From contig NZ_CP046155.1 in assembly GCF_016403105.1 (NCBI RefSeq), forward strand, positions 124,001 through 188,000: DNA of 64,000 nucleotides. Reading direction: 5' to 3'. Origin of the DNA: Leptolyngbya sp. BL0902. GTDB taxonomy: Bacteria; Cyanobacteriota; Cyanobacteriia; Phormidesmidales; Phormidesmidaceae. Below the pieces are notes generated by a model, which had not been told where the DNA came from, ran no database searches, and saw only the letters and a program-made list of their open reading frames with translations. The position numbers and the translations under genes are program-made. Positions 24,443-32,733 of the stretch are shown here, one piece after another (the first letter of the stretch is position 1; each line of letters opens with the position of its first letter).

Positions 24443-25777
24443 ATGGAAACCTTGTCTGGAGTCACCGCTTCGGTGATTTTCTTTGGCGTGCTCGCACTGA
24501 TTGCCACAGAGCGAATGCATCTCACCATTGCAGCCTTTTTAGGAGCAATGCTGTTGGTTTTTCTTCATGTTCTCACCCTAGATGAAGCGATTCACTACAT
24601 TAGCCGCAGCTATGCCACCCTGGCGCTATTTTTTGGGGTGATGGTGATGGTACGCGCCTTTGAACCCACCAAAATCTTTGACTATCTAGCCACTCAAATT
24701 GTGGTTATTTCTAAGGGAGAAGGCAAGCGGTTACTGTTAGGAATTGTGGCTATTACGGCTCCCATTTGTGCGGTTTTGCCCAACGCTACTACCGTGATGC
24801 TATTGGCCCCACTGCTGCCTACCATAGCCCAGGAAATCAACGTCAATGTGGTGCCGTTATTAATTCTCATGGTGTTTGTGGCCAACAGTGCCGGGTTGAT
24901 GACCCTCGTAGGCGATCCAGCCACCTTTATTGTGGGCGATGCCATTAACATGAGCTTTGCCGACTATTTGATGAAGCTGGGCGTAGCCGGGGTGATTGCT
25001 GTCGGTGTAATCGTTGCGCTGCTGCCCATCCTGTTTGCGGATATTTGGCACAAGCGCCTAGACAACCTCAGCCAACTGCCTCACCCCGTGGTGAATCACC
25101 CCCGGATGTTAGCCCTAGGAAGCCTGATTGTGGCTCTGGTGCTGGTCATGTTCGTGATTGGTGATCAGTTGCCTGTGCCGATTTCACCCCCTGCCATTGC
25201 CCTACTGGGAGCGGCGTTATGCCTGCTGCTCACCCACCACAGCGGCATTGATACGGTGCAAAACATTCTGCGCGACATCGACTGGAGCACCCTCGTCTTC
25301 TTTATGAGTGTGTTTGTGTTGATTGGGGGTCTTCAGGAGACCGGAATGATCAGCGCCGCCTCCGGGCTCCTGAGTTTTGTGATTGGCAAAAACATTGCCC
25401 TCGGTTCTTTGGTGCTGTTGTTTGTCACCGGGATTCTCTCCAGCCTAATTCCCAACATTCCCCTAGTGGTGGCCATGGTGCCCCTGCTGAAGGAATACCT
25501 CGTGACCGTAAACCTCGCGGGATCAGACCTTCTCGCGACGGATTTTGCGGGTCAGGTGCCCCCAGAAATTTTGCCGCTGTTTGTGGCGATGATGTTTGGG
25601 GCTACCCTCGGCGGCAATGGCACCCTAGTGGGCGCATCCTCCAACATTGTGGCTGCTGGCATTGCCGAGCAGCATGGCAAAACCATTACCTTCCACGGCT
25701 TTTTACGCTACGGTCTACCCGTCATGGCGGCCCAGTTGGTGGTGATGAGCCTCTTTGTCACCGTCCGATTTCTATGA
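24443..25777 (+). CDS. NhaD/ArsB-like ion transporter (SLC13-type permease)
   Basis: This 444-residue membrane protein has about eleven hydrophobic segments arranged as two inverted halves. Each half carries the ion-transporter-superfamily hairpin signature: LPNATTVMLLAPLLPTIAQE with GLMTLVGDPATFIVGD in the first, and IPNIPLVVAMVPLL with GATLGGNGTLVGASSNIVAA in the second. These fit the ArsB/NhaD group, which exchanges sodium for protons or exports anions; the transported ion cannot be decided. An AGGAG site at 24431 supports the ATG at 24443. Placement behind a c-di-AMP riboswitch argues for monovalent cation or osmotic homeostasis. It is inner-membrane located. Confidence 0.88.
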   Translation: METLSGVTASVIFFGVLALIATERMHLTIAAFLGAMLLVFLHVLTLDEAIHYISRSYATLALFFGVMVMVRAFEPTKIFDYLATQIVVISKGEGKRLLLGIVAITAPICAVLPNATTVMLLAPLLPTIAQEINVNVVPLLILMVFVANSAGLMTLVGDPATFIVGDAINMSFADYLMKLGVAGVIAVGVIVALLPILFADIWHKRLDNLSQLPHPVVNHPRMLALGSLIVALVLVMFVIGDQLPVPISPPAIALLGAALCLLLTHHSGIDTVQNILRDIDWSTLVFFMSVFVLIGGLQETGMISAASGLLSFVIGKNIALGSLVLLFVTGILSSLIPNIPLVVAMVPLLKEYLVTVNLAGSDLLATDFAGQVPPEILPLFVAMMFGATLGGNGTLVGASSNIVAAGIAEQHGKTITFHGFLRYGLPVMAAQLVVMSLFVTVRFL

Positions 25778-25800
25778 TGGAGGGGTAAGGCAGAGGATAC

Positions 25801-25878
25801 GGTGCCCAGGGGGACATCCCAGGGGTACATCCCAGGGGTAAACAGCAGGGACAAACACCGGGGATAAACCTCAGGGAC
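25801..25878. repeat. Six degenerate 13-bp tandem units
   Basis: Units of 13 bp follow without gaps. The second and third are identical (ACATCCCAGGGGT at 25814 and 25827). They are followed by AAACAGCAGGGAC, AAACACCGGGGAT and AAACCTCAGGGAC. A diverged unit at 25801 precedes them. The array fills most of the space between the ion transporter and the ArsA gene. Confidence 0.8.
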
Positions 25879-25961
25879 AAAATTAAGTTTCTTGCTGGGT
25901 CTCTCCGCCCCTGTAGGACTGGGGCATTCTGGAGATAGCCCTTTGTAACAGACCAGCGGCG

Positions 25962-27839
25962 ATGCTTTTATCTACCTCCCATCGGTTATTTATGGTCAGC
26001 GGCAAGGGGGGTGTGGGTAAAACCACCCTCTCCTGCGGTTTGGCGCGGCAGATGGGGCAGCAACGCCCCCAGGAGGCCATTTTGCTGCTGTCCACCGACC
26101 CGGCTCACTCCCTGGGAGACGTGTTGCAGGTGCCCGTAGACAACACCCCCACCGCCCTCGCTGATGTGCCCAACGTGCGAGTGCGGGCGCTGGATGCAGA
26201 ATTGTTGCTCTCGGAGTTTCGGGCACAGTACGGCGGCATTTTAGAGCTGCTGGTGGAGCGGGGCAGCTTTGTGGCCGGAGAAGACCTCGGCCCCTTTTGG
26301 GAAATGGGCTGGCCCGGACTGGATGAGCTGATGGCGCTGCTGGAGATTCAGCGAATTTTACGCGACCACGAGGCCGACCGGGTGGTGGTAGACATGGCTC
26401 CCAGCGGCCACACCCTCACCCTCTTTGCCCTGATGGACTTTTTGGATACGCTGCTGGCGTCCCTGGATCAATTCCAGGAAAAGCATCGCTACCTGACCCA
26501 AACCCTCTCCGGCCAATACCAGCCCGACGAGGCCGACGGCTTCATTGAGGACATGCGCCAAGACCTGAAGGCGGGCCGGGAACTGCTTCAAGATCCCGAA
26601 CGCACCGCCTGCTGGGTGGTGGGCATTCCTGAACCGATGAGCTTTCTGGAAAGCCAGCGGTTTATCGAATCCCTAGGGCAGTTACAGATTCCCCTCGGTG
26701 GGCTAGCCATCAATCGGGTCATCCTCCAGAATGGCCAAGTCAACCCAGTACAGGCTCAGGTGTTGGATCAGTTTCGGCCCTTGGCGGCGGGGCATCCGGT
26801 GCTGTGGGTGCCGCTGCAAACAGGGGAACCCGTAGGCGGCACGGCCCTAGATGCAATTTTTGCCCATATCAGCGCCATCGACACCCTGCCCACAACCGCC
26901 CAGGCTAGCGGCGGCGTTCCTTGGCCATCCCCTATCCCCCCCAGTTTTGAAGACTTTTTGGCGGCGGGGCGACGGCTAATTGTCGTCGGCGGCAAGGGCG
27001 GCGTTGGCAAAACCACCGTGGCAGCGGCCATCGGCTGGGCCATGGCAGAGCGCCATCCCGAACACCACCTTCGCCTTATTTCCATCGACCCGGCCCACTC
27101 CCTCGGTGATGCCTTTGGCCAACCCCTCGGCCACGACCCCACCGCTCTGGCCCCCAACCTAGAAGGCCAGGAGGTCAGCGCTGCCGTGATGCTGGATCAG
27201 TTCCGGGAAGACTACCTGTGGGAACTGGCAGACATCCTCGGCGGCGACGACAGCAATATGGCCGGAATGCAGCTCGTCTATGGCCCAGAGGCTTGGCGGC
27301 AAATTGTTTCCCAGGCGCTCCCCGGCATTGACGAAATGCTGTCGCTGATTACGGTGATGGATTTGCTAGAACGCAACGAACAGCAGTTGATTGTGCTCGA
27401 TACCGCTCCCACCGGGCACCTGCTGCGCTTTTTAGAAATGCCCACCGCCATGGGCGACTGGCTAGGCTGGATCTTCAAGCTGTGGATTAAATACAAAGAC
27501 GTGGTGGGCCGTGTGGAATTTATGGGCCGTCTGCGGACCCTGCGCCAGCGGGTGGTGGCCGCCCAAGCCAAGCTGAAAGACCCCATCCACACCGAATTTA
27601 TCGGCGTTGTGCAAAACCAGTCCGCTATCCTCGCCGAAGCCCAGCGCCTGAACCAAACCCTAATCGAAAAAGGGATTGCCCAGCGCTACATTGTCCACAA
27701 TCGCTACGAAAACGGCCAAGACCTCCCGGCCCATAGCTTTCCCCAACAAACCATCGTGCGTTTGCCCGCCCTGCCGCCGTTGAATCGCCCCTTCGAGCAA
27801 GTCAAAGCCGCCGCCCACCTCCTCCTACCAGAGGTCTAG
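25962..27839 (+). CDS. Two-domain ArsA/Get3-family ATPase
   Basis: This 625-residue protein contains two copies of the ArsA ATPase fold. Each has a deviant Walker A, GKGGVGKTT (first near residue 15, second near 344), followed by STDPAHSLGD or SIDPAHSLGD (switch I region) and a later VVDMAPSGHTL or VLDTAPTGHLL (switch II). A short linker with TTAQASGG separates the halves. The fused architecture resembles ArsA of arsenite pumps. However, there is no arsB, arsD or arsR nearby and no ArsA-type metal-binding Cys cluster, so cargo handling like Get3 or an unknown role is equally possible. The cyanobacterial members are generally single or double copies without arsenic context. Soluble. Confidence 0.85.
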   Translation: MLLSTSHRLFMVSGKGGVGKTTLSCGLARQMGQQRPQEAILLLSTDPAHSLGDVLQVPVDNTPTALADVPNVRVRALDAELLLSEFRAQYGGILELLVERGSFVAGEDLGPFWEMGWPGLDELMALLEIQRILRDHEADRVVVDMAPSGHTLTLFALMDFLDTLLASLDQFQEKHRYLTQTLSGQYQPDEADGFIEDMRQDLKAGRELLQDPERTACWVVGIPEPMSFLESQRFIESLGQLQIPLGGLAINRVILQNGQVNPVQAQVLDQFRPLAAGHPVLWVPLQTGEPVGGTALDAIFAHISAIDTLPTTAQASGGVPWPSPIPPSFEDFLAAGRRLIVVGGKGGVGKTTVAAAIGWAMAERHPEHHLRLISIDPAHSLGDAFGQPLGHDPTALAPNLEGQEVSAAVMLDQFREDYLWELADILGGDDSNMAGMQLVYGPEAWRQIVSQALPGIDEMLSLITVMDLLERNEQQLIVLDTAPTGHLLRFLEMPTAMGDWLGWIFKLWIKYKDVVGRVEFMGRLRTLRQRVVAAQAKLKDPIHTEFIGVVQNQSAILAEAQRLNQTLIEKGIAQRYIVHNRYENGQDLPAHSFPQQTIVRLPALPPLNRPFEQVKAAAHLLLPEV

Positions 27840-27922
27840 CGAGTTTGCCCACAGCAGTCAGAGTGGGAGTCCACCCACGGGGATTCCCCTGCCTTGAGGC
27901 CAGGGCGGGTGCCAAGGCATCC

Positions 27923-28618
27923 CTATCGACTGCCACGGCCAGGATTGCCGCTGGGGCCACGGCCAGGATTACCGTTGGGGCCACGGCCAGGATGGGCCGA
28001 ACGCAGTGCCCCTTGCAACGCCTCTTCGCTCACGCCGAGTTGGGCAGCGGCAGCAGCAAGATCAGGGCGATTGGGAACCCCCATAATCTGCCGGAACTCG
28101 GCTTCGCTCACGCCATACTGTTGGGCTAGGGCAGTGAAGTCTGGGGGGCCACCATGGGGGCCTTGGCCCTGGCGTGCTTGGCGGTGGGCCTGCATCTGGT
28201 TACGAAGGGAGGTGCGTAGCTCGTCTTCGGTGGTGCCCAGTTGGGTGGCGGCGGTGGCGAGGTCGGGGCGCTGGGGGCGTTCAGCCATCCCTAACGCCGA
28301 GCGGAGGGCCTCCTCACTCACCCCTAGCTGGGCAGCGGCATTAGTCACGGCAGCACCCTGTCTCCCGCGACCTTGGCAATGGCTCTGGCCCTGGCCGCGA
28401 CCTTGGCCGCGACCCTGGTTTTGAGCCTGACCTTGCCTTTGGCTCAGCAGACCATCATTAGGACGAACATCCGTGGATTGGCTAGCCATGCTAGTAGCGG
28501 GTTGGCTCGCAGCGGCAGGGGCCGATCTAGCCTGAAGGGTGCCCAAGGTGGCCAGACCTACCAAGCTTACAGAGCCTAACCCAAAGGAGATCTTCAAGAA
28601 ACTATGGCGTAGGGACAT
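27923..28618 (-). CDS. Secreted protein with four helical LGVSEEAL repeats
   Basis: This 231-residue protein has a signal peptide (core SFGLGSVSLVGLATLG), then a disordered Gln/Gly/Arg-rich stretch at 58-88 with GQ and GR dipeptide repeats. Four short helix-turn-helix units follow, at about 93-110, 119-138, 161-180 and 186-207. Each is built on A-A-x-Q-L/Y-G-[VT]-[ST]-E-x-x-[LF]. The end is a Gly/Pro/Arg/Asn repeat. No family assignment is certain; similar unit repeats occur in exported bacterial proteins of unknown role. The ATG at 28618 starts the signal peptide; the open frame reaches 28714. It is transcribed opposite to and convergent with the ArsA gene. Confidence 0.7.
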   Translation of the reverse strand: MSLRHSFLKISFGLGSVSLVGLATLGTLQARSAPAAASQPATSMASQSTDVRPNDGLLSQRQGQAQNQGRGQGRGQGQSHCQGRGRQGAAVTNAAAQLGVSEEALRSALGMAERPQRPDLATAATQLGTTEDELRTSLRNQMQAHRQARQGQGPHGGPPDFTALAQQYGVSEAEFRQIMGVPNRPDLAAAAAQLGVSEEALQGALRSAHPGRGPNGNPGRGPSGNPGRGSR

Positions 28619-28709
28619 AGGAATAATTTTCAACCTCGCATAGGAAGGAATTGACACCAGGTGACGGAGTCCGGTTGGGGCGTTGAGGGCAGACCCATCC
28701 TCTGGATGT

Positions 28710-28741
28710 AGCATAGATCAGTATTTAACTAGGTCTATGCT
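28710..28741. promoter_or_regulatory. 8-bp inverted repeat upstream of the secreted repeat protein
   Basis: AGCATAGA at 28710-28717 and its complement TCTATGCT at 28734-28741 are separated by 16 AT-rich bases, about 92 bases before the leftward start codon. This size and spacing suit a dimeric regulator site or an mRNA leader hairpin. No regulator is identified. Confidence 0.4.
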
Positions 28742-28956
28742 TTCTATTAAGTCAGAACGATATGACAAAATTGTGACAAAACGATAGCAACGTTGTCTCA
28801 CCCAGATCAAGACCCCTCGGACCAATGCTTCACCCTTCGACGCTTCTGGGTTTGCTGGAAGAAGTGACGCGCCGTTGCCAGCCGGGGGCATGATTGGGGA
28901 AACAACGCTGACAGAGATAGTTCTGACGGAGAAACGTCTGGCCGAAAATCTGTTTA

Positions 28957-29025
28957 AAACAAAAGAGATGCCGACGACTGGCCGTGTTTCGTCTCGGCAT
29001 CTCCTCTGGTTCGCTCCTCACACGC
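28957..29025 (-). ncRNA. Predicted ~70-nt small RNA with intrinsic terminator
   Basis: The minus strand shows a near-consensus promoter (29031-29059) followed by a short non-coding segment and then a strong terminator. The terminator arms are GAGATGCCGA (complement of 28994-29003) and TCGGCATCTC (complement of 28965-28974), followed by TTTTGTTTT. The predicted transcript begins near 29025 and contains GUGUGAGGAGC, the complement of the CUCCUCACAC motif of cyanobacterial Yfr1. The loop carries GAAACA. It lies alone between two leftward genes and has no ribosome site or coding frame. The region 28619-28956 otherwise holds nothing recognised beyond the inverted repeat at 28710. The terminator could also serve the gene ending at 29182. 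Confidence 0.5.
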
Positions 29026-29030
29026 TAATC

Positions 29031-29059
29031 ATTATAGTTAACCTTTGGGGGGATGTCAT
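29031..29059 (-). promoter_or_regulatory. Near-consensus sigma-70 promoter for the small RNA
   Basis: On the minus strand ATGACA (29054-29059) is separated by exactly 17 bases from TATAAT (29031-29036). That is five of six matches at -35 and six of six at -10, and it is the best promoter I found in the window. It fires toward the terminator at 28957-29003. Confidence 0.6.
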
Positions 29060-29181
29060 CCCTAGTAAAGCCATTTTTAACCAGAATTTCTTATGGCCTT
29101 AGACCAAATTATGAGCCTGAGTTAATGAGTCTGAGCCCATCAGTCCTAAGGCCTATCCTGAGGCCCATCGGGCGGACGATG

Positions 29182-30213
29182 CTATAGACGGGTCGGGGCT
29201 GGAGCCTGGAGCCAGCCCTGGAGCAGGTGGGCCAATCCGTGGGCCACCCCTTGCAGCACCATGGCTGTCGCCGAATCCCGGCATGAGACCTCTGGATCTC
29301 GCCACCAGCGATCCACCGCCACGCAGAGCCGATACCCCTTGGCAAAGCCCTGGCTGATGGGTGGGGGCGAAGGGGGGAAAGCCGCCGGGAAGGGGGCAGA
29401 GGTTTCAGAATTTTGCGCTTCATTCCCGATGGCTAAATCATCCACCAGGGCGATTAACTCTCGCACAACCTGTTGCCCTACGGGAGTGCGGATAAGCGCC
29501 GTCCACCCGTTGCGCTCTAGCCCATGCGCCCCATCGGCATCGGTAGCCTGGAACGATGGGAGGCTGGCGGTTGTACGCTGGGCCAACTGGTGGCAGCGCA
29601 TGTGGGTATATTGCAGCAGCGCCAGGGGCGAAAGGTGCAGCGCTTCGGCTAGGGGGGCTTGCTTGTGGGGGAAGGGCACTGTCACCGCCATGACCGGATC
29701 GGGCGGGGGCGGGCAGGTGTGGGCAAAGACCCAGAGCCATGTACCTAGGGCCGTGGCGGTGGGGCGCAGCAGCAGTTGCCCCTGGGCTAGGGTATGGGCG
29801 GTGGTATGAGCGCTGAGATAGGCTCCTAGTCCTGATCGGGTCGATGAAAAGGGCTGATCCGCACCGGATCCATCCGAAACGAAGTTCCCTAGGCGCAGAA
29901 CCTCGTCAGGGCTGGGGAGATCATTCCATTGGGATGCCAGATCAAGACTGAGGTCAGAACTGAGGTCAGATCGGCTGGGTTGCGCGACAGCCGGATTCGT
30001 CAGGCGACCGGGAGAGTAGAGGTAGGCGATATCTGAGGGATCGCGGCTGAGGCGCAGGGCAATGATCGGCGCATCTTCTGGGGATGGCGTCGTTCTTCGG
30101 TCTTGTGCTCGGATGGCCACCATCCTCGCCAAGGCTGGGGTGAACAGTCCTCGCAGGGATAGATCGGCTGGAAGGCCGGAGGAAACTGGGGTTAGCGGCG
30201 AATTAGAAGCCAA
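29182..30213 (-). CDS. Stand-alone ArgS-like DALR-domain protein
   Basis: This 343-residue protein has a C-terminal half that resembles the anticodon-binding DALR domain of arginyl-tRNA synthetase. Its features are SPLALLQYTHMRCHQLAQ (compare the QYAHAR motif of ArgS), FAKGYRLCVAVDRWW, and a final helix LQGVAHGLAHLLQGW leading to a terminal P-T-R-L. The Rossmann catalytic core with HIGH and KMSKS motifs is absent, so it cannot charge tRNA. The N-terminal half is low-complexity Ser/Leu/Asp-rich. The likely start is a TTG at 30213 that overlaps the GerMN stop by 11 bases (translational coupling); an internal ATG is at 30123. Function unknown. Confidence 0.6.
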   Translation of the reverse strand: MASNSPLTPVSSGLPADLSLRGLFTPALARMVAIRAQDRRTTPSPEDAPIIALRLSRDPSDIAYLYSPGRLTNPAVAQPSRSDLSSDLSLDLASQWNDLPSPDEVLRLGNFVSDGSGADQPFSSTRSGLGAYLSAHTTAHTLAQGQLLLRPTATALGTWLWVFAHTCPPPPDPVMAVTVPFPHKQAPLAEALHLSPLALLQYTHMRCHQLAQRTTASLPSFQATDADGAHGLERNGWTALIRTPVGQQVVRELIALVDDLAIGNEAQNSETSAPFPAAFPPSPPPISQGFAKGYRLCVAVDRWWRDPEVSCRDSATAMVLQGVAHGLAHLLQGWLQAPAPTRL

Positions 30214-30895
30214 AGCCTTGGTTGAAGTCGTCGCGGGTCATGGGTTGGCTGACCTCCAAACCTTCGCCCCCCAGCAGGGTGAGGGCGTCCCCTTCCACCG
30301 AAATCCACACCGGAGCAGCGGGGTCAAAGGCGGTGGCGGTGTAGATCACCTGGCCCAGGCGTCCGGTCATGGAGGCGCTGCCGCCGCCACTGGTGAAGGC
30401 CGAGGAGAGATCGACATGGATGCCGTCGGCTTCAACGGTGGCTTCCAGCAGTTGGGTTTGGTCGGGGATGGTGGTAAAGGCGTCTGGGCTAGCGTTGCTG
30501 GATTGAGCCAGCAGGGTGTCAAAGGCCGCTTTCACCTGGGCATCGGGGGAGGCATCCCCGGCCACGGTGATGGTTTCGGGCACCAGTTGCAGCCGCCCAT
30601 CTTGATCCTTCAGCCAGAAAATTTGCCCGGTTTTCTCGGCAGCGGGGGCCGGGTTCACGGGATCCTGTTGCGCCACCTCTGGGGGAGCAGCCTCGATGGG
30701 GGCGGTTTGGGGCGGTGCCGCTTGATCGGGCTGACTAGGGGGAACCTCCAGAGACGGAAACTCGGCCACGGGGGGCACGGGGTTGAGGGTACGCCAGGTA
30801 AACCAGGCCACCGATCCCCCAGAGGCCAACATCAAGGTGGCCAGACCCGCCGCCAGCCCGAGGGGAATTTGACGCAGCTTATCTTTATAGTCCAT
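30203..30895 (-). CDS. GerMN-domain exported protein
   Basis: This 230-residue protein has an N-terminal hydrophobic anchor (LGLAAGLATLMLASGGSVAW), a Pro/Ala-rich periplasmic linker, and a C-terminal GerMN (sporulation/spore germination) domain. The domain is seen in IFWLKDQDGRLQLVPETI, then a helix VKAAFDTLLAQSS, and a strand pair VEADGIHVDLSSAFTSGGGS, the typical core of the fold. In non-sporulating bacteria such proteins sit in the envelope with unknown function, possibly binding peptidoglycan. The ATG at 30895 opens the anchor. It is the first gene of a coupled pair with the DALR protein. Confidence 0.83.
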   Translation of the reverse strand: MDYKDKLRQIPLGLAAGLATLMLASGGSVAWFTWRTLNPVPPVAEFPSLEVPPSQPDQAAPPQTAPIEAAPPEVAQQDPVNPAPAAEKTGQIFWLKDQDGRLQLVPETITVAGDASPDAQVKAAFDTLLAQSSNASPDAFTTIPDQTQLLEATVEADGIHVDLSSAFTSGGGSASMTGRLGQVIYTATAFDPAAPVWISVEGDALTLLGGEGLEVSQPMTRDDFNQGFGF

Positions 30896-31001
30896 GGGGG
30901 GCCTCCCAAACGAGATCACACTGTCAGGCTAGATCACTTTTATCGAAATGATGCCGCCAATAGGACAGCTTAGAGAGCTGGCTGAACCTGTCCTTGGCGC
31001 G

Positions 31002-31823
31002 TCATGGCGGGGGTGGGGGGATGGAGCCTTGCAAAAAGGGAGAGTTGGGCTCTAGGCGGGCAAAGATAGCGATATCCAGCTCGTTCTCGCGAACCGTGAG
31101 GGCCAACACCCGCGTGGTGAGGCCGAAGGCTTCGAGCCGCCGCAGGGAAAATTCTTGGCTGGCTCCCTCCGCCAAGCTCACCACCAACTCTGAGGGAAAT
31201 TCGGCCCCCTCAACTTCCAGGCGCGGCTGTACCAGTTGCAGCCGATGGCCATTCACCACCCTCACCCCCGTTTCTAGGACGATGGGAATGGTATCGGCTA
31301 AGACTCGATCTTCGAGGTCAACCACCAGCCGAAAGCGGTCGCCATCGAGAAATTCTAGGGTGGGGTTGGCGAGGCCGTAGCGACGCTGCACTCGCTCGGT
31401 AGCCCCTGGTAGGTTGAACTGAAGCGTATCCAGCCAGGTCTGCACCTGGGGCGAGGCCAGAAAGGTGTTGATGTCGTCCGCCTGAAGCCTCAGACGCAAC
31501 CCTGCCTGAGCCGGAGCATTGAGCTTGAGCTGCCCCCGTTGCAGCATCCCCAGATCCACCGCCACCGGGTCGGTTTCGAGGTCAATGGCGGCAATGCGGA
31601 GGTCGGGCAACTGGCGGGGATAGACCCCGCGTGCGGCCACCCTCGCCTGATCAATGCGCCCGTTGATAATTTGGTAGTTGGGCACATTGTCAATGCGTAC
31701 CACGAGGGCATCCGCCGCCACCACCTGCTGCCGTAGAGAACTGGCGGCCACGCTATCCAGCACCACCCCCGCCGGAGCCACCAAGCCCATTAGAGCACTC
31801 ACGAAAATGGCCACAATATCCAT
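31002..31823 (-). CDS. DUF2993 exported protein
   Basis: This 273-residue protein has an N-terminal hydrophobic segment (MDIVAIFVSALMGLVAPAGVV). A DUF2993 domain follows, with alternating beta strands such as RVAARGVYPRQLPDLRIAAI, LETDPVAVDLGMLQRGQLKL and ALTVRENELDIAIFA. The family is common in cyanobacteria and actinobacteria. It has an elongated beta-rich, LEA/TULIP-like shape thought to bind lipids at the envelope, but there is no proven role. It precedes the GerMN gene by about 106 bases on the same strand, so the three may form one unit. The C-terminus ends in a run of five prolines. Confidence 0.8.
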   Translation of the reverse strand: MDIVAIFVSALMGLVAPAGVVLDSVAASSLRQQVVAADALVVRIDNVPNYQIINGRIDQARVAARGVYPRQLPDLRIAAIDLETDPVAVDLGMLQRGQLKLNAPAQAGLRLRLQADDINTFLASPQVQTWLDTLQFNLPGATERVQRRYGLANPTLEFLDGDRFRLVVDLEDRVLADTIPIVLETGVRVVNGHRLQLVQPRLEVEGAEFPSELVVSLAEGASQEFSLRRLEAFGLTTRVLALTVRENELDIAIFARLEPNSPFLQGSIPPPPP

Positions 31824-32044
31824 GGACGGTCTCCCTCACCTCACCCAGGTCCCAGTAGACCTAGGCTTCAAGGCCCAGGTGTCCTTAGCTTACCAAAGCC
31901 GCTGGCTAGACCGCACAGTCTGGAACCCCTGAGCCACCTTGGCTACCCCCTAGAAAGCCTGGGTAAGGGGATGGGTTAGCATGACAAAGGGCCACCTATG
32001 GCTATGTTGTGACCCTAAAATCGTTATTTCTTTCCCTTGGATCT

Positions 32045-32485
32045 ATGTTGACCTCCTCCGAAGCGGCATCCCTGGCCAATCAGTACGGCGATTTGGCCAT
32101 TGCCCAAACCCGCGAAGCTCCGCTGGAAAAGTGGCCCAGCCCCAGCCAAAACCGCTACACCATCCACCTAGAGCACCCCGAATTTACCGCCCTCTGCCCC
32201 CGATCCGGCTACCCCGACTTTGGCACCATTGTGGTGGACTATTGCCCCAGCGAATGGGTGGTGGAACTCAAGGCATTCAAGCTGTTTATCAACGCCTTCC
32301 GCAACGAACGTATCAGCCACGAGGCCGTCACCAATGCCATCCTAGATCGCCTCTGGGAGGAACTGGCTCCCCAGGGCATCCGCGTCATTGGCGACTTCAC
32401 CCGTCGGGGCGGCGTCAAAACCGTAATCACCGTCAAAAAAGGTGACGTTAGCGATTTCGACGCCTATCAGCCCAATCCGCTCTAG
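32045..32485 (+). CDS. queF: NADPH-dependent 7-cyano-7-deazaguanine reductase, QueF type I
   Basis: This 146-residue enzyme reduces preQ0 to preQ1 in queuosine synthesis. The catalytic cysteine is Cys51 in ALCPRSGYPDFG, with Asp58 nearby as proton donor. The substrate-holding VVELKAFKLF and SHEAVTN (His92-Glu93) follow, and FTRRGGVKTVIT is the conserved C-terminal block. The short single-domain length is that of the type I family, which works as a homodecamer. The ATG at 32045 is preferred; a GTG at 32009 is in frame. I found no preQ1 riboswitch in the 221-base upstream gap, and no other queuosine gene is near. Confidence 0.95.
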   Translation: MLTSSEAASLANQYGDLAIAQTREAPLEKWPSPSQNRYTIHLEHPEFTALCPRSGYPDFGTIVVDYCPSEWVVELKAFKLFINAFRNERISHEAVTNAILDRLWEELAPQGIRVIGDFTRRGGVKTVITVKKGDVSDFDAYQPNPL

Positions 32486-32610
32486 GGTGTGTCATCCCCA
32501 ATCCGAATCAAAGACCCCTGATTTCCCAACGGTCAGAACGTAGGGGGCATAGCGCCAGGGGCGCGGCCAGCCTACGCGGCTAAAAATCGACTCCGTTGCG
32601 TCTTAACCAT

Positions 32611-32729
32611 TGGGATAAGCCGCAATGCACCACCAAAGAATCGGGTGTTACCAAGTAGGATATGGCATCATCCATGCATCATAACCCTGTCTATGGATGT
32701 GGTGCATGGCTTCGCGCATGGCACCCTAC
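32611..32729. repeat. Composite dispersed repeat (two elements)
   Basis: The segment 32611-32668 shares about 55 bases with 48891-48948, including GCCGCAATGCACC, a GTTA-CCAAGTAGG core, and TGGCAT. Immediately beyond, 32701-32729 repeats the GGTGCAT-TTCG-GCACC palindrome seen at 18872-18900. It fills most of the 249-bp gap between queF and the convergent nitrate-reductase-associated gene. Confidence 0.75.
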
Positions 32730-32733
32730 GGGG

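Noticed and set aside
25801-25878. CRISPR-like array
   Set aside because: Units are 13 bp with no unique spacers and no cas gene is in the window.
28965-29030. Plus-strand Yfr1-like RNA (CTCCTCACAC after a hairpin)
   Set aside because: The first base of the conserved 11-base motif differs and no terminator follows on that strand. The promoter and T-run both favour the minus strand.
31824-32044. preQ1 riboswitch upstream of queF
   Set aside because: No motif matching the class I or II aptamer could be found in this gap.
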